A stretch of DNA of 64,000 nt from JANQQC01 sp965262255 (lineage in GTDB: Bacteria > Pseudomonadota > Alphaproteobacteria > Caulobacterales > Hyphomonadaceae): contig OZ253505.1 in NCBI GenBank assembly GCA_965262255.1, positions 1,798,001 through 1,862,000 of the forward strand, read 5' to 3'. Shown in pieces: positions 10,787 to 19,161 of the stretch. The position numbers were made by a program, and so were the translations under genes. Position 1 is the stretch's first letter; every line of letters begins with the position of its first letter. The notes beneath the pieces were generated by a model. It worked only from the letters and a program-made list of their open reading frames with translations, was not told the origin of the DNA and did no database searches.

Positions 10787-12406
10787 ATGGCTAATTCTGA
10801 CGATACCGCTCAGCAACAAGGCGGAATTCTTGGTTTCGTTGAAAGGACAGGAAACAAACTTCCTGATCCGGTTTTCATATTCTTCTACCTGATAATCGGA
10901 CTGATCGTATTGTCGGTCGTTTTTGCATTTTTCGGATTTTCAGCACTACATCCCGCGCAGTTCGATGCATCAGGTAATCCAATAGTTGTGACAACCTCAA
11001 GTCTCCTTTCCGCAGACAATTTGCAAAAGCTTTGGACTGAGATGCCAAAAACATTCACGCACTTTCATCCGCTTGGGTATGTGCTAGTCATTATGTTAGG
11101 AGCAGGGGTAGCTGAGCGTAGTGGGATGTTTACGTCTGCTATGAGACTTGTTGTAGGAAGCTCGCCAAAATCCCTTCTTACACCGGTGGTAGCCCTCGTT
11201 GCGATGTTAGGAAATCATGCGGTTGATGCGGGATACGTAGTTTTAATCCCGCTGGCAGGAATAGTCTACGCGTCTGCTGGACGACACCCACTTGCAGGTA
11301 TAGCGACTGCATTTGCTGGCGTTTCAGGAGGTTTTTCGGCAAACATTACACCTGGGCAGTTGGATGCCTTGCTGTTTGGAATCACGCAACAAGCGGTAGA
11401 TGCTAGCCAGATGGATCCAGACTATGTGGTGAATATTGCAGGTAATTGGTATTTCATAGCGGCGATGTTTGTTATCTATTTGCCGCTTATATGGTACGTT
11501 ACGGATCGGATCATTGAACCTAGATTAGGAAAATGGGGCGGTAATGTTGAAGATTCCGGGAAGAACGAAGATGAAAAACATACAGTTGACGAAAACGAAC
11601 GAAAAGGTTTACGCCGAGCCCTATATGCCCTAATTGGCGTTATAGTTCTTTGGACCATATTCACCGTGGGGCCTGGGACTCCGCTTATCGACGAGCAGGC
11701 TTGTGATGATGGTTCTATTCAGCTGGGTACTTGCTCGATTCACCAAACGTTGAAACCTTTTTATAATTCATTCGTTGCAGCATTTTTCCTCTTGTTTCTA
11801 GCGACGGGCTGGGCTTACGGATCAGCAACAGGGTCTATATCAAGTCATCGAGATCTCGTAGATATGATGACAGAGTCGATGAAAGATATGGGGTATTATT
11901 TGGTGCTTGCTTTTTCGGCCGCACATTTGGTCGCAATGTTTAACTGGTCAAACTTAGCAATTATCTTATCTGTCCACGGCGCAAATGGGATTAAGGCAAC
12001 TGGCCTGCCGCTATTCGCAGTGATAGGAATGATCGTTGTGTTTTCTGGCATATTGAATCTATTTATAGGTTCGGCTAGCGCTAAATGGGCTCTTTTGGCA
12101 CCGATACTGGTACCTATGCTTATGCAGCTAAATCTCAGTCCTGAGGCGGCGACGGCTGCATATCGAGTGGGAGACTCTGCAACAAATATTATCACGCCAC
12201 TAATGGTTTATTTTCCGTTGATTCTTGTGTTCGCTCGGCGCTGGCAAAAGGACTTTGGATTGGGTAGTCTGACGGCGATTATGCTACCATACTCTGTGGC
12301 GTTGCTCGCGTCAGGAATAATTCTTACTATGTTTTGGATTGGTTTTAATATCGATTTGGGTGGAGGCGCATCGGTGACGTATGAATTGGTAACTCAGTCT
12401 CGATGA
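10787..12406 (+). CDS. abgT: AbgT family transporter
   Basis: This 539-residue inner-membrane protein has the hydrophobic pattern and conserved loops of the AbgT (p-aminobenzoyl-glutamate transporter) family: the N-terminal LPDPVFIFFYL segment, GNHAVDAGYVVLIPLAG, the GSASAKWALLAPILVPM hairpin and the YRVGDSATNIITPLM motif near the C-terminus. Length is typical (about 500-540). Family members have been described both as folate-precursor importers and as sulfonamide exporters; the sequence does not decide which applies here. It is followed after 33 bp by an EIIA-Man gene on the same strand, so cotranscription is possible. Confidence 0.9.
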   Translation: MANSDDTAQQQGGILGFVERTGNKLPDPVFIFFYLIIGLIVLSVVFAFFGFSALHPAQFDASGNPIVVTTSSLLSADNLQKLWTEMPKTFTHFHPLGYVLVIMLGAGVAERSGMFTSAMRLVVGSSPKSLLTPVVALVAMLGNHAVDAGYVVLIPLAGIVYASAGRHPLAGIATAFAGVSGGFSANITPGQLDALLFGITQQAVDASQMDPDYVVNIAGNWYFIAAMFVIYLPLIWYVTDRIIEPRLGKWGGNVEDSGKNEDEKHTVDENERKGLRRALYALIGVIVLWTIFTVGPGTPLIDEQACDDGSIQLGTCSIHQTLKPFYNSFVAAFFLLFLATGWAYGSATGSISSHRDLVDMMTESMKDMGYYLVLAFSAAHLVAMFNWSNLAIILSVHGANGIKATGLPLFAVIGMIVVFSGILNLFIGSASAKWALLAPILVPMLMQLNLSPEAATAAYRVGDSATNIITPLMVYFPLILVFARRWQKDFGLGSLTAIMLPYSVALLASGIILTMFWIGFNIDLGGGASVTYELVTQSR

Positions 12407-12439
12407 TTAGGTATCATTATTGAAAAATGGCGGTTAAAA

Positions 12440-12838
12440 ATGATCGGTATTGTCGTCGTTAGCCACGGTAAACTATCAGAGGAGCTTTGTGTCGCCGCGA
12501 AACACGTCGTAGGCGAACAAGAGAGGTTTATGTCGGTTTGTATAGAGCCTGACGCAGATATAGACGAGAGACACGAAACAATTCGTGCCACAGTTTCCAA
12601 GTGCGATGGAGGAAAGGGAGTCATCATATTGACCGACATGTTTGGTGGTACGCCGTCGAATCTGGCGTTAAAGGTCATGAAGTCCGGTAAAGTTGAGGTT
12701 GTTGCCGGAGCAAATCTGCCAATGCTAATTAAGGTGATCGAAATAAGAGGCAAGGTATCACTTGATGCAGCTGCGAAGCAAGCTGTCGAAGCGGGTCGGA
12801 AGTACATTTCGCTGGCATCTGAAATTCTTAAACGCTAG
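12440..12838 (+). CDS. PTS EIIA component, mannose family
   Basis: 132 residues forming a complete EIIA-Man domain. The phosphorylatable histidine is His9 in the opening strand (VVVSHG), and the DMFGGTPSN motif (about residues 72-80) of the family is intact. No EIIB, IIC or IID gene is nearby, which fits the regulatory PTS-Ntr of alphaproteobacteria rather than sugar uptake. HPr begins 13 bp downstream, so the two are almost certainly cotranscribed; EI and HPr kinase are not in this window. Confidence 0.92.
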   Translation: MIGIVVVSHGKLSEELCVAAKHVVGEQERFMSVCIEPDADIDERHETIRATVSKCDGGKGVIILTDMFGGTPSNLALKVMKSGKVEVVAGANLPMLIKVIEIRGKVSLDAAAKQAVEAGRKYISLASEILKR

Positions 12839-12851
12839 GCTAGAATTGGCT

Positions 12852-13130
12852 ATGACATTCGTTCGTAGTGTTGCAACGATCATCAATAGTAAAGGCTTAC
12901 ACGCTAGAGCTTCAGCGAAACTTAGCCGCCTCGTTACGGAGTTTAAGTCGAAAGTGACGATATACAGGGGAGATGTTTCCGCGTCAGGTAGCTCGATAAT
13001 GGACTTATTACAACTCGTCGCACACAAAGGCAGCGAGGTCACGATAGAAGCAGACGGGGAGGATGCAGAAGAAGTGGTGAGAGCAATTCATGTGTTGATT
13101 GATGATGGCTTTGGAGAAACTGACGATTAG
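12852..13130 (+). CDS. HPr-like phosphocarrier protein
   Basis: 92 residues from the ATG at 12852. An open frame extends further upstream inside the EIIA gene, but homology begins at this ATG. The active-site histidine is His17 in KGLHARAS, and a serine at about position 48 (SGSSIMDLL) corresponds to the regulatory Ser46 of HPr phosphorylated by HPr kinase. It would carry phosphate from EI to the EIIA-Man encoded just upstream. Confidence 0.93.
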   Translation: MTFVRSVATIINSKGLHARASAKLSRLVTEFKSKVTIYRGDVSASGSSIMDLLQLVAHKGSEVTIEADGEDAEEVVRAIHVLIDDGFGETDD

Positions 13131-13209
13131 GGTTTCAGGTAAGCCCGAACAAACTAGCATCTGCCAAGTCTTGCTAGAGTCATACAAGAAAATTTCAGGA
13201 AACAGAACT

Positions 13210-13770
13210 TTAGAAACGTCGTCCCGGTTTCGGTTTTTCAGGCTTGTCTTTTTCAGGTTTGATATCTTCCTCATCTATTTGAACTAAAGATTCAAAAAGG
13301 ATTGTTCCCTTCTCATTCTGGTACTGCTTGGCTAGCATCAAAATAACGCCAGCAAATTCTTCGTAGCTGATTGACCCGTTCAGATTGGGATCGAAACGCA
13401 CAGGATTCGCAAGTGTATCGTCTCGAACCTTTAGTGTACTTGCCCATTCTTTCTGTTCGAATATAGAGAGGTAACCGCTAAGATTTTTGTCCGCAAGGTC
13501 GAATGCTTCGTTGATTCCTGTTCTTAGCTCTGATTGACTAATAAGTTCGTTGTTATCTTTATCGAAGCTAAGGATTAAAGCCCCTCCGGGAACAAATTTT
13601 AGGCTGTCAGAGGATCGAAACCGACCAAAAAACCTTCGTTGCATTCGGTCAGGGAGGCGAACGAGGGAATCGTCAACGGTTTCTACAGTCTCGATTGATG
13701 GCTCTTGGGCACCGGCCATCACGGAAAGACAGGTCGATAGTAGAAGAGTCGTAATGAAAAGATACGGCAT
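13210..13770 (-). CDS. Secreted EF-hand domain protein
   Basis: 186 residues with an N-terminal signal peptide (hydrophobic LFITTLLLSTCLSVMAGAQ) and three EF-hand-like loops starting FDKDNNELIS, ADKNLSGYLS and FDPNLNGSIS, each followed by an acidic E/F position. The C-terminus is Lys/Pro/Glu-rich (DKPEKPKPGRRF). It is probably a periplasmic calcium-binding protein; no enzymatic domain is visible. It lies convergent to the HPr gene. Confidence 0.8.
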   Translation of the reverse strand: MPYLFITTLLLSTCLSVMAGAQEPSIETVETVDDSLVRLPDRMQRRFFGRFRSSDSLKFVPGGALILSFDKDNNELISQSELRTGINEAFDLADKNLSGYLSIFEQKEWASTLKVRDDTLANPVRFDPNLNGSISYEEFAGVILMLAKQYQNEKGTILFESLVQIDEEDIKPEKDKPEKPKPGRRF

Positions 13771-14483
13771 ACATGAATCTTTGTTTGAGAAGTTGATTTA
13801 GAAGCATTTTATATAGAATGATCGGTATTGCAACGCGTATTATCTTAAATTTTGTGGCAATTATAGGACTAGTCTGCTTACTCAGTTCGTTTTTCAGTTA
13901 GATTATAGAGAAGACTATAAGGTCAAGTCTACCCACAACTAGATAACAGACGTTTGCCTATATGGCCGTGTTTTATGTTCTCCCCACAAGTTTCTAGGAG
14001 TTACTGATGGCGAGTACCTGACCGATAACAATCGATTTCCCGGGATTGGCGAATCACGGGAAATCGAACCCTCCCAGAATCCGCTTCTTAGACATAACCA
14101 GACTCTTCCCAAAGCGCTTTTCAAAAAATTAAGCGACGGACGAAACTTTATACTAACCAGATGACGTCCATTTTCGTTATTTTTGTTGAAAAAATTATCG
14201 ATTGGATGTAGCAACCTTTAGAATAACAGAAAGTCAAATTCGTTTTGATACCGTTGCCAAACACACATTGTCGAAACAAATCAATGGAAAATTGATGTTA
14301 CGGGGAATGTTGGGCCATAGAATGCGCCAATTGACGCTATAGTTTGACCGAGAATCTAAGAAATACGTTTCGTAACTGTGCCTTTCCATACTTACGGAAC
14401 ATGAATAGAGGGTAGGAACTTTCATATTTCGTTCTAGATTATAGTACGCCGTGGACAAGTTCTACTTTGATAAGGTGACCACA
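13771..14483. other. Gene-free stretch with one hairpin
   Basis: About 710 bp without a believable gene; two antisense open frames (13939-14214 and 14234-14458) have no recognisable domain or ribosome binding site. The only structure I see is an 11-bp perfect inverted repeat, TCGATTTCCCG (14032-14042) and its complement (14057-14067), with a 14-nt loop. It marks the left edge of a decayed accessory region. Confidence 0.5.
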
Positions 14484-15673
14484 ATGACTGATTTGGATAC
14501 TATTCCTGCTCCGGAAATTGCTCGGCGACTTCGTGTTGCTAGGGAAAATGCAAACAAAAGTCAGGAAGAAGCTGCCGATGTAATAGGTTTGTCTCAATCG
14601 GACATGTTTGCAATTGAAAATGGGGAGCGGTCGGTTCAGATAAGGGACGTTCAAAAGTTAGCACGGTTTTATGGACTGTCGTTGAATGCGTTGATGCGTC
14701 ATGAAGCAATACACGTAAACTTAATCCCTAAGTTTCGCAGACTGAAAAACTCTCACTCAGCGGATGTCATTGAGGCAGCTAAAGAACTTAATGTTCTTGT
14801 AAGTGCTGAGGTCGAGCTTGAAAATATTCTAGGACTTTCTCGAATTAGCGAATATCCTGCGGAACGCAATATCAGTGCGGGCAATTTGGAAGAGTTGGGG
14901 GAACAACATGCTAGAGAACTGCGTAAGCGTCTCGGAATAGGGGCAGGACCCGCTACAAATATATTTTCCCTAATCGAACTTCAACTCGGGATAAGGCTCT
15001 ACCAGCGAAAATTGGATATGGGAATTTCTGGCCTGTTCGTTTATGATGACCGTGTAGGTGCTTGCATACTGTTAAATGCAGATCATTCGCTTGAATCTCG
15101 TGTCTATTCAGCCGCCCACGAAGTAGGGCATTTTATCGGGACTCGTCACTCGCCTGAATCGTATAATCAGAGCGAAGAATATTCATCTCGTGACGAACAA
15201 TACGCAGACGCATTTGCCCAATCGTTTTTGGCTCCGCGAGATACATTCAGTGAAGCATTTTTCAGAATCATCGCTGGAAGCGATCGGATTTCCGGAGGTG
15301 CGTCGTCTTGTTATCTCATCAATTTGGCGTTTCAAGAGAATTCTGTGTAAGACGAATGGAAAAAATTGGATTAGCGAATAAAGGAACCTGGGATTGGTTT
15401 GAAGCTAACGGGGGCATATCCAATAAACACGTTAAGGAGGTTTTAGGTAGTCATATCAACGAGCCGGATCCGTATAGGATAGATTCTAATCGACCAGTCC
15501 CGTATCGGATCGGCTTGATGGCTTACCAAGTACGAGAGTGTGAACTCCTTTCGGAGGGACAGTTGTCAGAACTCCTTCGCATGAATCGAGTAGATCTGAG
15601 GCACTTCTTGAACATTTTGACTTTAGAGGAAGGGGCGAGCAATGAGATTTTCAAGCTTCCTGGTAGATATTGA
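14484..15673 (+). pseudogene. XRE/ImmA-IrrE metallopeptidase, frameshifted
   Basis: From the ATG at 14484 (AAGGTGA eight bases upstream) the frame gives an N-terminal XRE helix-turn-helix (ARRLRVARENANKSQEEAA) and a C-terminal IrrE/ImmA peptidase with the zinc motif HEVGH (in AAHEVGHFIG). At about 15280-15290 the family sequence switches frame: IIAGSDR is read in frame one, and VVLLSHQFGVSRE then continues in the -1 frame to the stop at 15673, followed by the usual WDWFEANGGIS tail. The original frame runs on to a stop at 15350. No slippery site is visible. So either the gene is inactivated by one indel or the assembly has an error. Intact relatives are about 400 residues, as the two frames add up to here. 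Confidence 0.8.
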
Positions 15674-15869
15674 AGTAGATTTGATAGTGGATATTAGTTT
15701 TCTTATTCATCCGCAAACCTACTCTATCGGTGGTTTCAAAATGCCAGGTAATTATAATTTACCAACTGATCGGTTAATCTCGTTCCGTTTTGAAGTAATT
15801 GCACGGAAATTATGGGAGCGAGTACTTCAAGAAATGGGCCAACTGTCAGGACTACCAATTGTGAACTAA
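15642..15869 (+). pseudogene. PIN-domain (VapC-like) remnant
   Basis: This 75-residue frame overlaps the end of the ImmA gene. Its start (MRFSSFLVDIEVDLIVDISFLI) resembles the start of the next PIN gene (MIFSSLLEYVETPLILDTSVLI), and its end (RLISFRFEVIARKLWERV) resembles a VapC C-terminal helix. The middle of a PIN domain is missing. I read it as a deleted toxin copy, possibly a duplicate; low certainty. Confidence 0.4.
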
Positions 15870-15922
15870 GTAGCCCCTTGGGCGACTTCATGTTCACTTT
15901 GATGCATTAAGAGGTAGTCGTA

Positions 15923-16474
15923 ATGATATTCTCAAGTTTGTTGGAATACGTTGAAACGCCTTTAATATTGGATACTAGTGTACTAATAAATCTGTAGTCT
16001 TGCTTGAGAAGTCAGTTTACTTTGAGATCGATAAACAATGGAGTTTTTGCAACAAGTGACGTGTTTAACGAGATAGACGACGAAAGCAGTTGCCACGAAC
16101 TCACCAAAATATTTGTAAATGAAATGAGAGAATCGAAACTAGTTCATAAAGTATCATTGACAGTAAAAGAACAGGAGATCTCCGACAGGCTCTCACTCCG
16201 GAGGGGCATTAACCTAGGTATCGGTGAAGCATCAACTATTGCAGTGGCACTTTCAAGGGGGTATACCGCTGTGATTGATGAAAAAAGAGGTAGAAGAATC
16301 GGAAGCAACGAGTTGGAGGGTAAAATGATAGGACGAACTTTTGATATGCTTGTGCATCCCCAAGTGCAATCTCGAATCAATGCGGAGGAATTACGGAGCA
16401 TAGTTCTTTGTGCGTTGCAATTTGGGGGAATGTCAATAGAAAAGAATGATGCTAAAAAGTTGTCGATTTTATAG
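15923..16474 (+). pseudogene. PIN-domain nuclease interrupted by in-frame TAG
   Basis: Starting at the ATG at 15923 the frame encodes a typical PIN N-terminus (LILDTSVLINL), then hits TAG at 15995-15997. The same frame continues without further stop to 16474 with the rest of a PIN domain: SDVFNEI, the GEASTIAVALSRG motif, a VIDEKRGRR segment and a C-terminal LVHPQVQSRINAEELRSIV region typical of this subfamily. A TTG at 16004 could restart translation but would lack the catalytic first Asp. It is most simply a toxin killed by a nonsense mutation. The partner is probably the broken ImmA/XRE gene upstream. Confidence 0.75.
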
Positions 16475-16568
16475 GTGTTGAGAATGCAAAGAAGTGTACA
16501 AGCTTGCCGGGCTATCAAAAATTGATGGACAGTTGGGCAGAAAAGTTCTGATCGTCCTGCAAGTTTCC

Positions 16569-16655
16569 CTATGCTATGGTCGCGCTGTACGAGTGTTTAT
16601 AGATTGAATCTAAATCTTTCTCAAAAACTTCGGATCTTTCAACTTGATAAACCAT
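16569..16655 (-). pseudogene. Truncated ParE toxin start
   Basis: On the minus strand an ATG at 16655 overlaps the end of the ParD gene and encodes the usual ParE beginning (MVYQVERSEVFEKDLDSI), but a TAG stops it after 28 codons. ParE proteins are about 95-100 residues. What follows shows no clear ParE remainder, so the toxin is lost. Confidence 0.7.
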
Positions 16656-16914
16656 GTTCTGCTCTATTTCGTTTGATCATTTTTTCTGTACGTCGCCGAC
16701 CTTCAGCATTTGAAATAAACTTTCCCTTACATCTCTCATCCAGCAATGCTTTCAGAGCGTCAATATCGGTCAGTTGAGTTTCTTTTTCTTCCCGTATAAG
16801 CTCCATTCCTCTGCGTACGATTGCACTAAGATTAGGGAACTGGCCATCCTTGATTAGTTGGAAGACAAATTTTTCGTCACGCTCTGTTAATTGAATTGAG
16901 TAAGAATCAGACAC
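16639..16914 (-). CDS. parD: ParD-family antitoxin
   Basis: 91 residues from a GTG at 16914. The N-terminal half is a ribbon-helix-helix of the ParD/CopG type (SIQLTERDEKFVFQLIKDGQ, then SAIVRRGMELI), and the Lys/Arg-rich C-terminal tail is the usual toxin-wrapping part. The 3' end overlaps the ATG of a truncated ParE remnant, the standard operon order. The antitoxin is intact although its toxin is not. Confidence 0.85.
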   Translation of the reverse strand: MSDSYSIQLTERDEKFVFQLIKDGQFPNLSAIVRRGMELIREEKETQLTDIDALKALLDERCKGKFISNAEGRRRTEKMIKRNRAEHGLSS

Positions 16915-17175
16915 GGTACGAATCTTTCAAATTGTGATGATCCCGATTGGAGGTATTTCAGATCATACCATACTTAAAGTAAACGATGGACATATACTAC
17001 GGTCTGTTAATTTCGACCCGGGGCTCTTCATCTAAAAATTTTTACAAACAAAGAGCTGTCTTAACTGTACAGTCCTGCAAACAGGTGCGAAGGATGATAT
17101 ACTACCATTATACAGCGATAACATCTTTAGGAAACAGTTATCGGACAGGTAGTACACAACAACGCCACCACGATC

Positions 17176-17846
17176 TCACGCATTCGGAAAAGATATCCAA
17201 GAGGCTTCCAAAAATCTAATTTTTATTCTTATGTTGCTACGTTTTTCGCAAGTCAATATATCGTTTCTAAACGAAGAGTTAGAATCACCTAGTCTAACTT
17301 CTAAAGTATCAAATACTTCACTAGAGACTCTATTTCCAAAGAACATTATGGCATCATCGGGGTCACATTGATTTGATGTCCAGATAAGACCTTCAACCAT
17401 AGGAAACTGACGATTAACTGCTTCTACCCACTTTGCTGTTATCGGATACTGATCTGGTGTTGAATTAATAAGATCGCTTCTACTGACTCTCCACTTTTTA
17501 AATCAGAATGTCTAAGCGAAGCCAGTCGAATATCTTTATTTACGTTAAGAATTGTGTGAATTAATAATGCGAATTTATCGGTATCAAGGGCCGTATCCAC
17601 TATATGTGGTTGGATGTCATGAAATATAGTTTCGCATATTGCTGCTTCTAAGGTACTGGAGGCGTACAGCCCAGCAATTATATCTCCGTCATTACTCCAA
17701 ATTGGGCTGAAGCGAGATAGTACTCGATCGGTGGGATCGAAACTGTTTCCAAGAAAATTTCTATCATGAACTTGATGAATTATCGTATTTTTTCTGAGAA
17801 CAAAACTATTAGGAACAGGTAAATGGACTGGCGCAGGGTTTAACAT
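17176..17846 (-). pseudogene. RES-domain toxin, frameshifted
   Basis: The first frame (17439-17846) gives a RES domain N-terminus: RFSPIW, an Arg/Tyr-rich core, YASSTLEAAICETIFHD. The second frame (to 17176) carries the C-terminal part: WVEAVNRQF, GLIWTSNQCDPDDA and FFGNRV. Both join at a run of five A on the coding strand (about 17500-17508): adding one A restores LKKWRVSRSDLI and a continuous protein of about 220 residues. RES toxins are NAD+ phosphorylases/glycohydrolases. The gene follows its Xre/MbcA-type antitoxin by 11 bp. It may be inactivated, or the homopolymer may be miscalled. Confidence 0.8.
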
Positions 17847-17857
17847 ACCAACTCGTT

Positions 17858-18511
17858 TTATCTGCAGTGTGCAAGAGCTTTTTGCCGCGCTGCAACCATA
17901 ATTTGATCGACTCGATTCAAGCTGTCTTTCGGTCTTGCACCTCCTAACCAGCCATTGCCTGATTCAAACCAAAAAGCGATTTGCCAAGAATTCATGTACT
18001 CTGGAAGTTCTTTTAATATACGTGATATTAGAGGTACAGGTCTATGAGACTTAAACTGAAAAGCAGGATAGAGCAACTTTTCGAAGCAATTAACCGAGAA
18101 AATCATCTTATTCTTTTCCCATTCAGCAAGTAATGAGCCGGAAAGTTGAGTAGAATTTCTGGTGTTGCTAATCGAGACGAACTCGGTTGACGACAAATAT
18201 GCGAGTCGATCTTTAGCGTTGTCGTAGAGCAAGTCGAGTTCAAGTTCTTGGTAATGGGGTATTTCAATGAGTACTGATAGAATCCTTTCAATCAACCTTT
18301 GTCTAAGCAATTTGCTTTCACGGTCAAAGAATGGTCTATTTTCAACTGACTCTTTAGACGACCCTATGGAATCCCTATTCTCGTTATTGTTTTCAAGCAC
18401 TTGTGTCAGATGATCCAAAGTTACTGACGGAACATCTAAGTTGACAAATGTTGAAGCTTCGGGGTTCCTCGGATCAGACGTAGAGTTCCCGAGGGGAAGG
18501 TTTTGAGACAT
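17858..18511 (-). CDS. Xre/MbcA/ParS-type antitoxin of the RES pair
   Basis: I place the start at the ATG at 18511 (AAGGA about ten bases upstream), giving 217 residues; an upstream ATG at 18610 in the same frame is possible. The C-terminal half has the toxin-binding signature of this family: LLYPAFQF, a proline segment and ILKELPEY, W-Q-I-A-FWFESGNGWLGGARPKD, then a helix MVAARQKA. The N-terminal part is acidic and Asn/Ser-rich and then helical. It lies directly upstream of the RES toxin, the usual antitoxin-first order. Confidence 0.8.
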   Translation of the reverse strand: MSQNLPLGNSTSDPRNPEASTFVNLDVPSVTLDHLTQVLENNNENRDSIGSSKESVENRPFFDRESKLLRQRLIERILSVLIEIPHYQELELDLLYDNAKDRLAYLSSTEFVSISNTRNSTQLSGSLLAEWEKNKMIFSVNCFEKLLYPAFQFKSHRPVPLISRILKELPEYMNSWQIAFWFESGNGWLGGARPKDSLNRVDQIMVAARQKALAHCR

Positions 18512-18566
18512 TGTCGTGCGTCCTTGCAAGGCTAATGAGGGTATAATGCCATGATAGTTACTATTC

Positions 18567-18593
18567 GCGACTATATACCTATTACCACAAAAT
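18567..18593 (-). repeat. 27-bp inverted repeat, left arm
   Basis: Read on the minus strand this is ATTTTGTGGTAATAGGTATA followed by TAGTCGC. A perfect copy lies in the opposite orientation at 18782-18808. The arm sits about 60-80 bp upstream of the chosen antitoxin start, where a promoter or operator would be. Confidence 0.85.
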
Positions 18594-18611
18594 TCCAACG
18601 AAGAGGGCATT

Positions 18612-18632
18612 CAACGCTTGTTGCAAGCGTTG
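18612..18632. repeat. 9-bp stem, 3-nt loop hairpin
   Basis: CAACGCTTG (18612-18620), TTG, CAAGCGTTG (18624-18632) form a perfect stem-loop between the two arms of the 27-bp inverted repeat. It has no U-tract long enough to call it a terminator with confidence. Confidence 0.7.
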
Positions 18633-18781
18633 TTTAACGAACCACTTTTCCGCGGAGGCGCTGTACGGGAATTATCGAGCCATTCGTAAGAGTGAAAACT
18701 TATAATGTTTCACGCTGTTTCTCTGTTACCACGGGAGTGTACTGAACGATACCGCGTTTATTGTATGCGTCAACTCTGCGC

Positions 18782-18808
18782 ATTTTGTGGTAATAGGTAT
18801 ATAGTCGC
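18782..18808 (+). repeat. 27-bp inverted repeat, right arm
   Basis: Perfect reverse-complement copy of 18567-18593, separated from it by 188 bp. Flanking bases are not similar, so the conserved unit is sharply bounded. Confidence 0.85.
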
Positions 18809-18983
18809 TTTACTATTTGGCAAGTGCTTGTACATAGTCAACACATACGGAAACTTTGCGCACTTCAGGGAACTCTGGTTTGCTCGCAAGATCAGTGGTG
18901 GCAGTTTTGTAGTATTCCAATCCCATAACTGTTGCTGCCAGATAGAGCAGGTAGTGTATCATGCGACACACCTGTTTTTGGGA

Positions 18984-19024
18984 CTATACACTTAGTAAGT
19001 AATCAATAACAACTGAGTGTATAG
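18984..19024. repeat. 12-bp stem-loop
   Basis: CTATACACTTAG (18984-18995) and CTGAGTGTATAG (19013-19024) pair with one mismatch (G-T wobble possible) around a 17-nt loop. Confidence 0.7.
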
Positions 19025-19083
19025 CAAATCAGATCAAGACCGGCTGAGTTTAACTGAGCAGTTTGGATACTCTTGGTTGAAAG

Positions 19084-19104
19084 TTAGATTGATTAGCAAT
19101 CTAA
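19084..19104 (+). promoter_or_regulatory. Inverted repeat upstream of the isomerase gene
   Basis: TTAGATTG, ATTAG, CAATCTAA: perfect 8-bp arms around 5 nt, ending 57 bp before the ATG at 19162. This is the size and place of a dimeric regulator site; no regulator is assigned. Confidence 0.45.
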
Positions 19105-19161
19105 ATTGGTGTACGCTCTTAGTTTGCGTTTGTTATCCTCCAAAATTCGAAAGTTCGCCCA

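Larger units (their letters stand above)
18512..19161. other. Gene-free stretch with several inverted repeats
   Basis: About 650 bp between the RES antitoxin and the isomerase gene. The 96-residue plus-strand open frame at 18705-18995 has no recognisable domain. Besides the 27-bp inverted repeat and the small hairpin, it contains two more stem-loops, at 18984-19024 and 19084-19104. Confidence 0.5.

Noticed and set aside
13939..14458. Two minus-strand open frames of 91 and 74 codons
   Set aside because: No domain, no ribosome site, unusual composition; region better read as non-coding.
15995..15997. TAG read as a sense codon in this organism
   Set aside because: Intact genes in the window (for example EIIA at 12838, ftsK at 30934, pterin dehydratase at 31977) end in TAG at the expected length.
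18705..18995. 96-codon open frame on the plus strand
   Set aside because: Contains one arm of the 27-bp inverted repeat, is rich in Cys, Phe and Tyr, and shows no family pattern.
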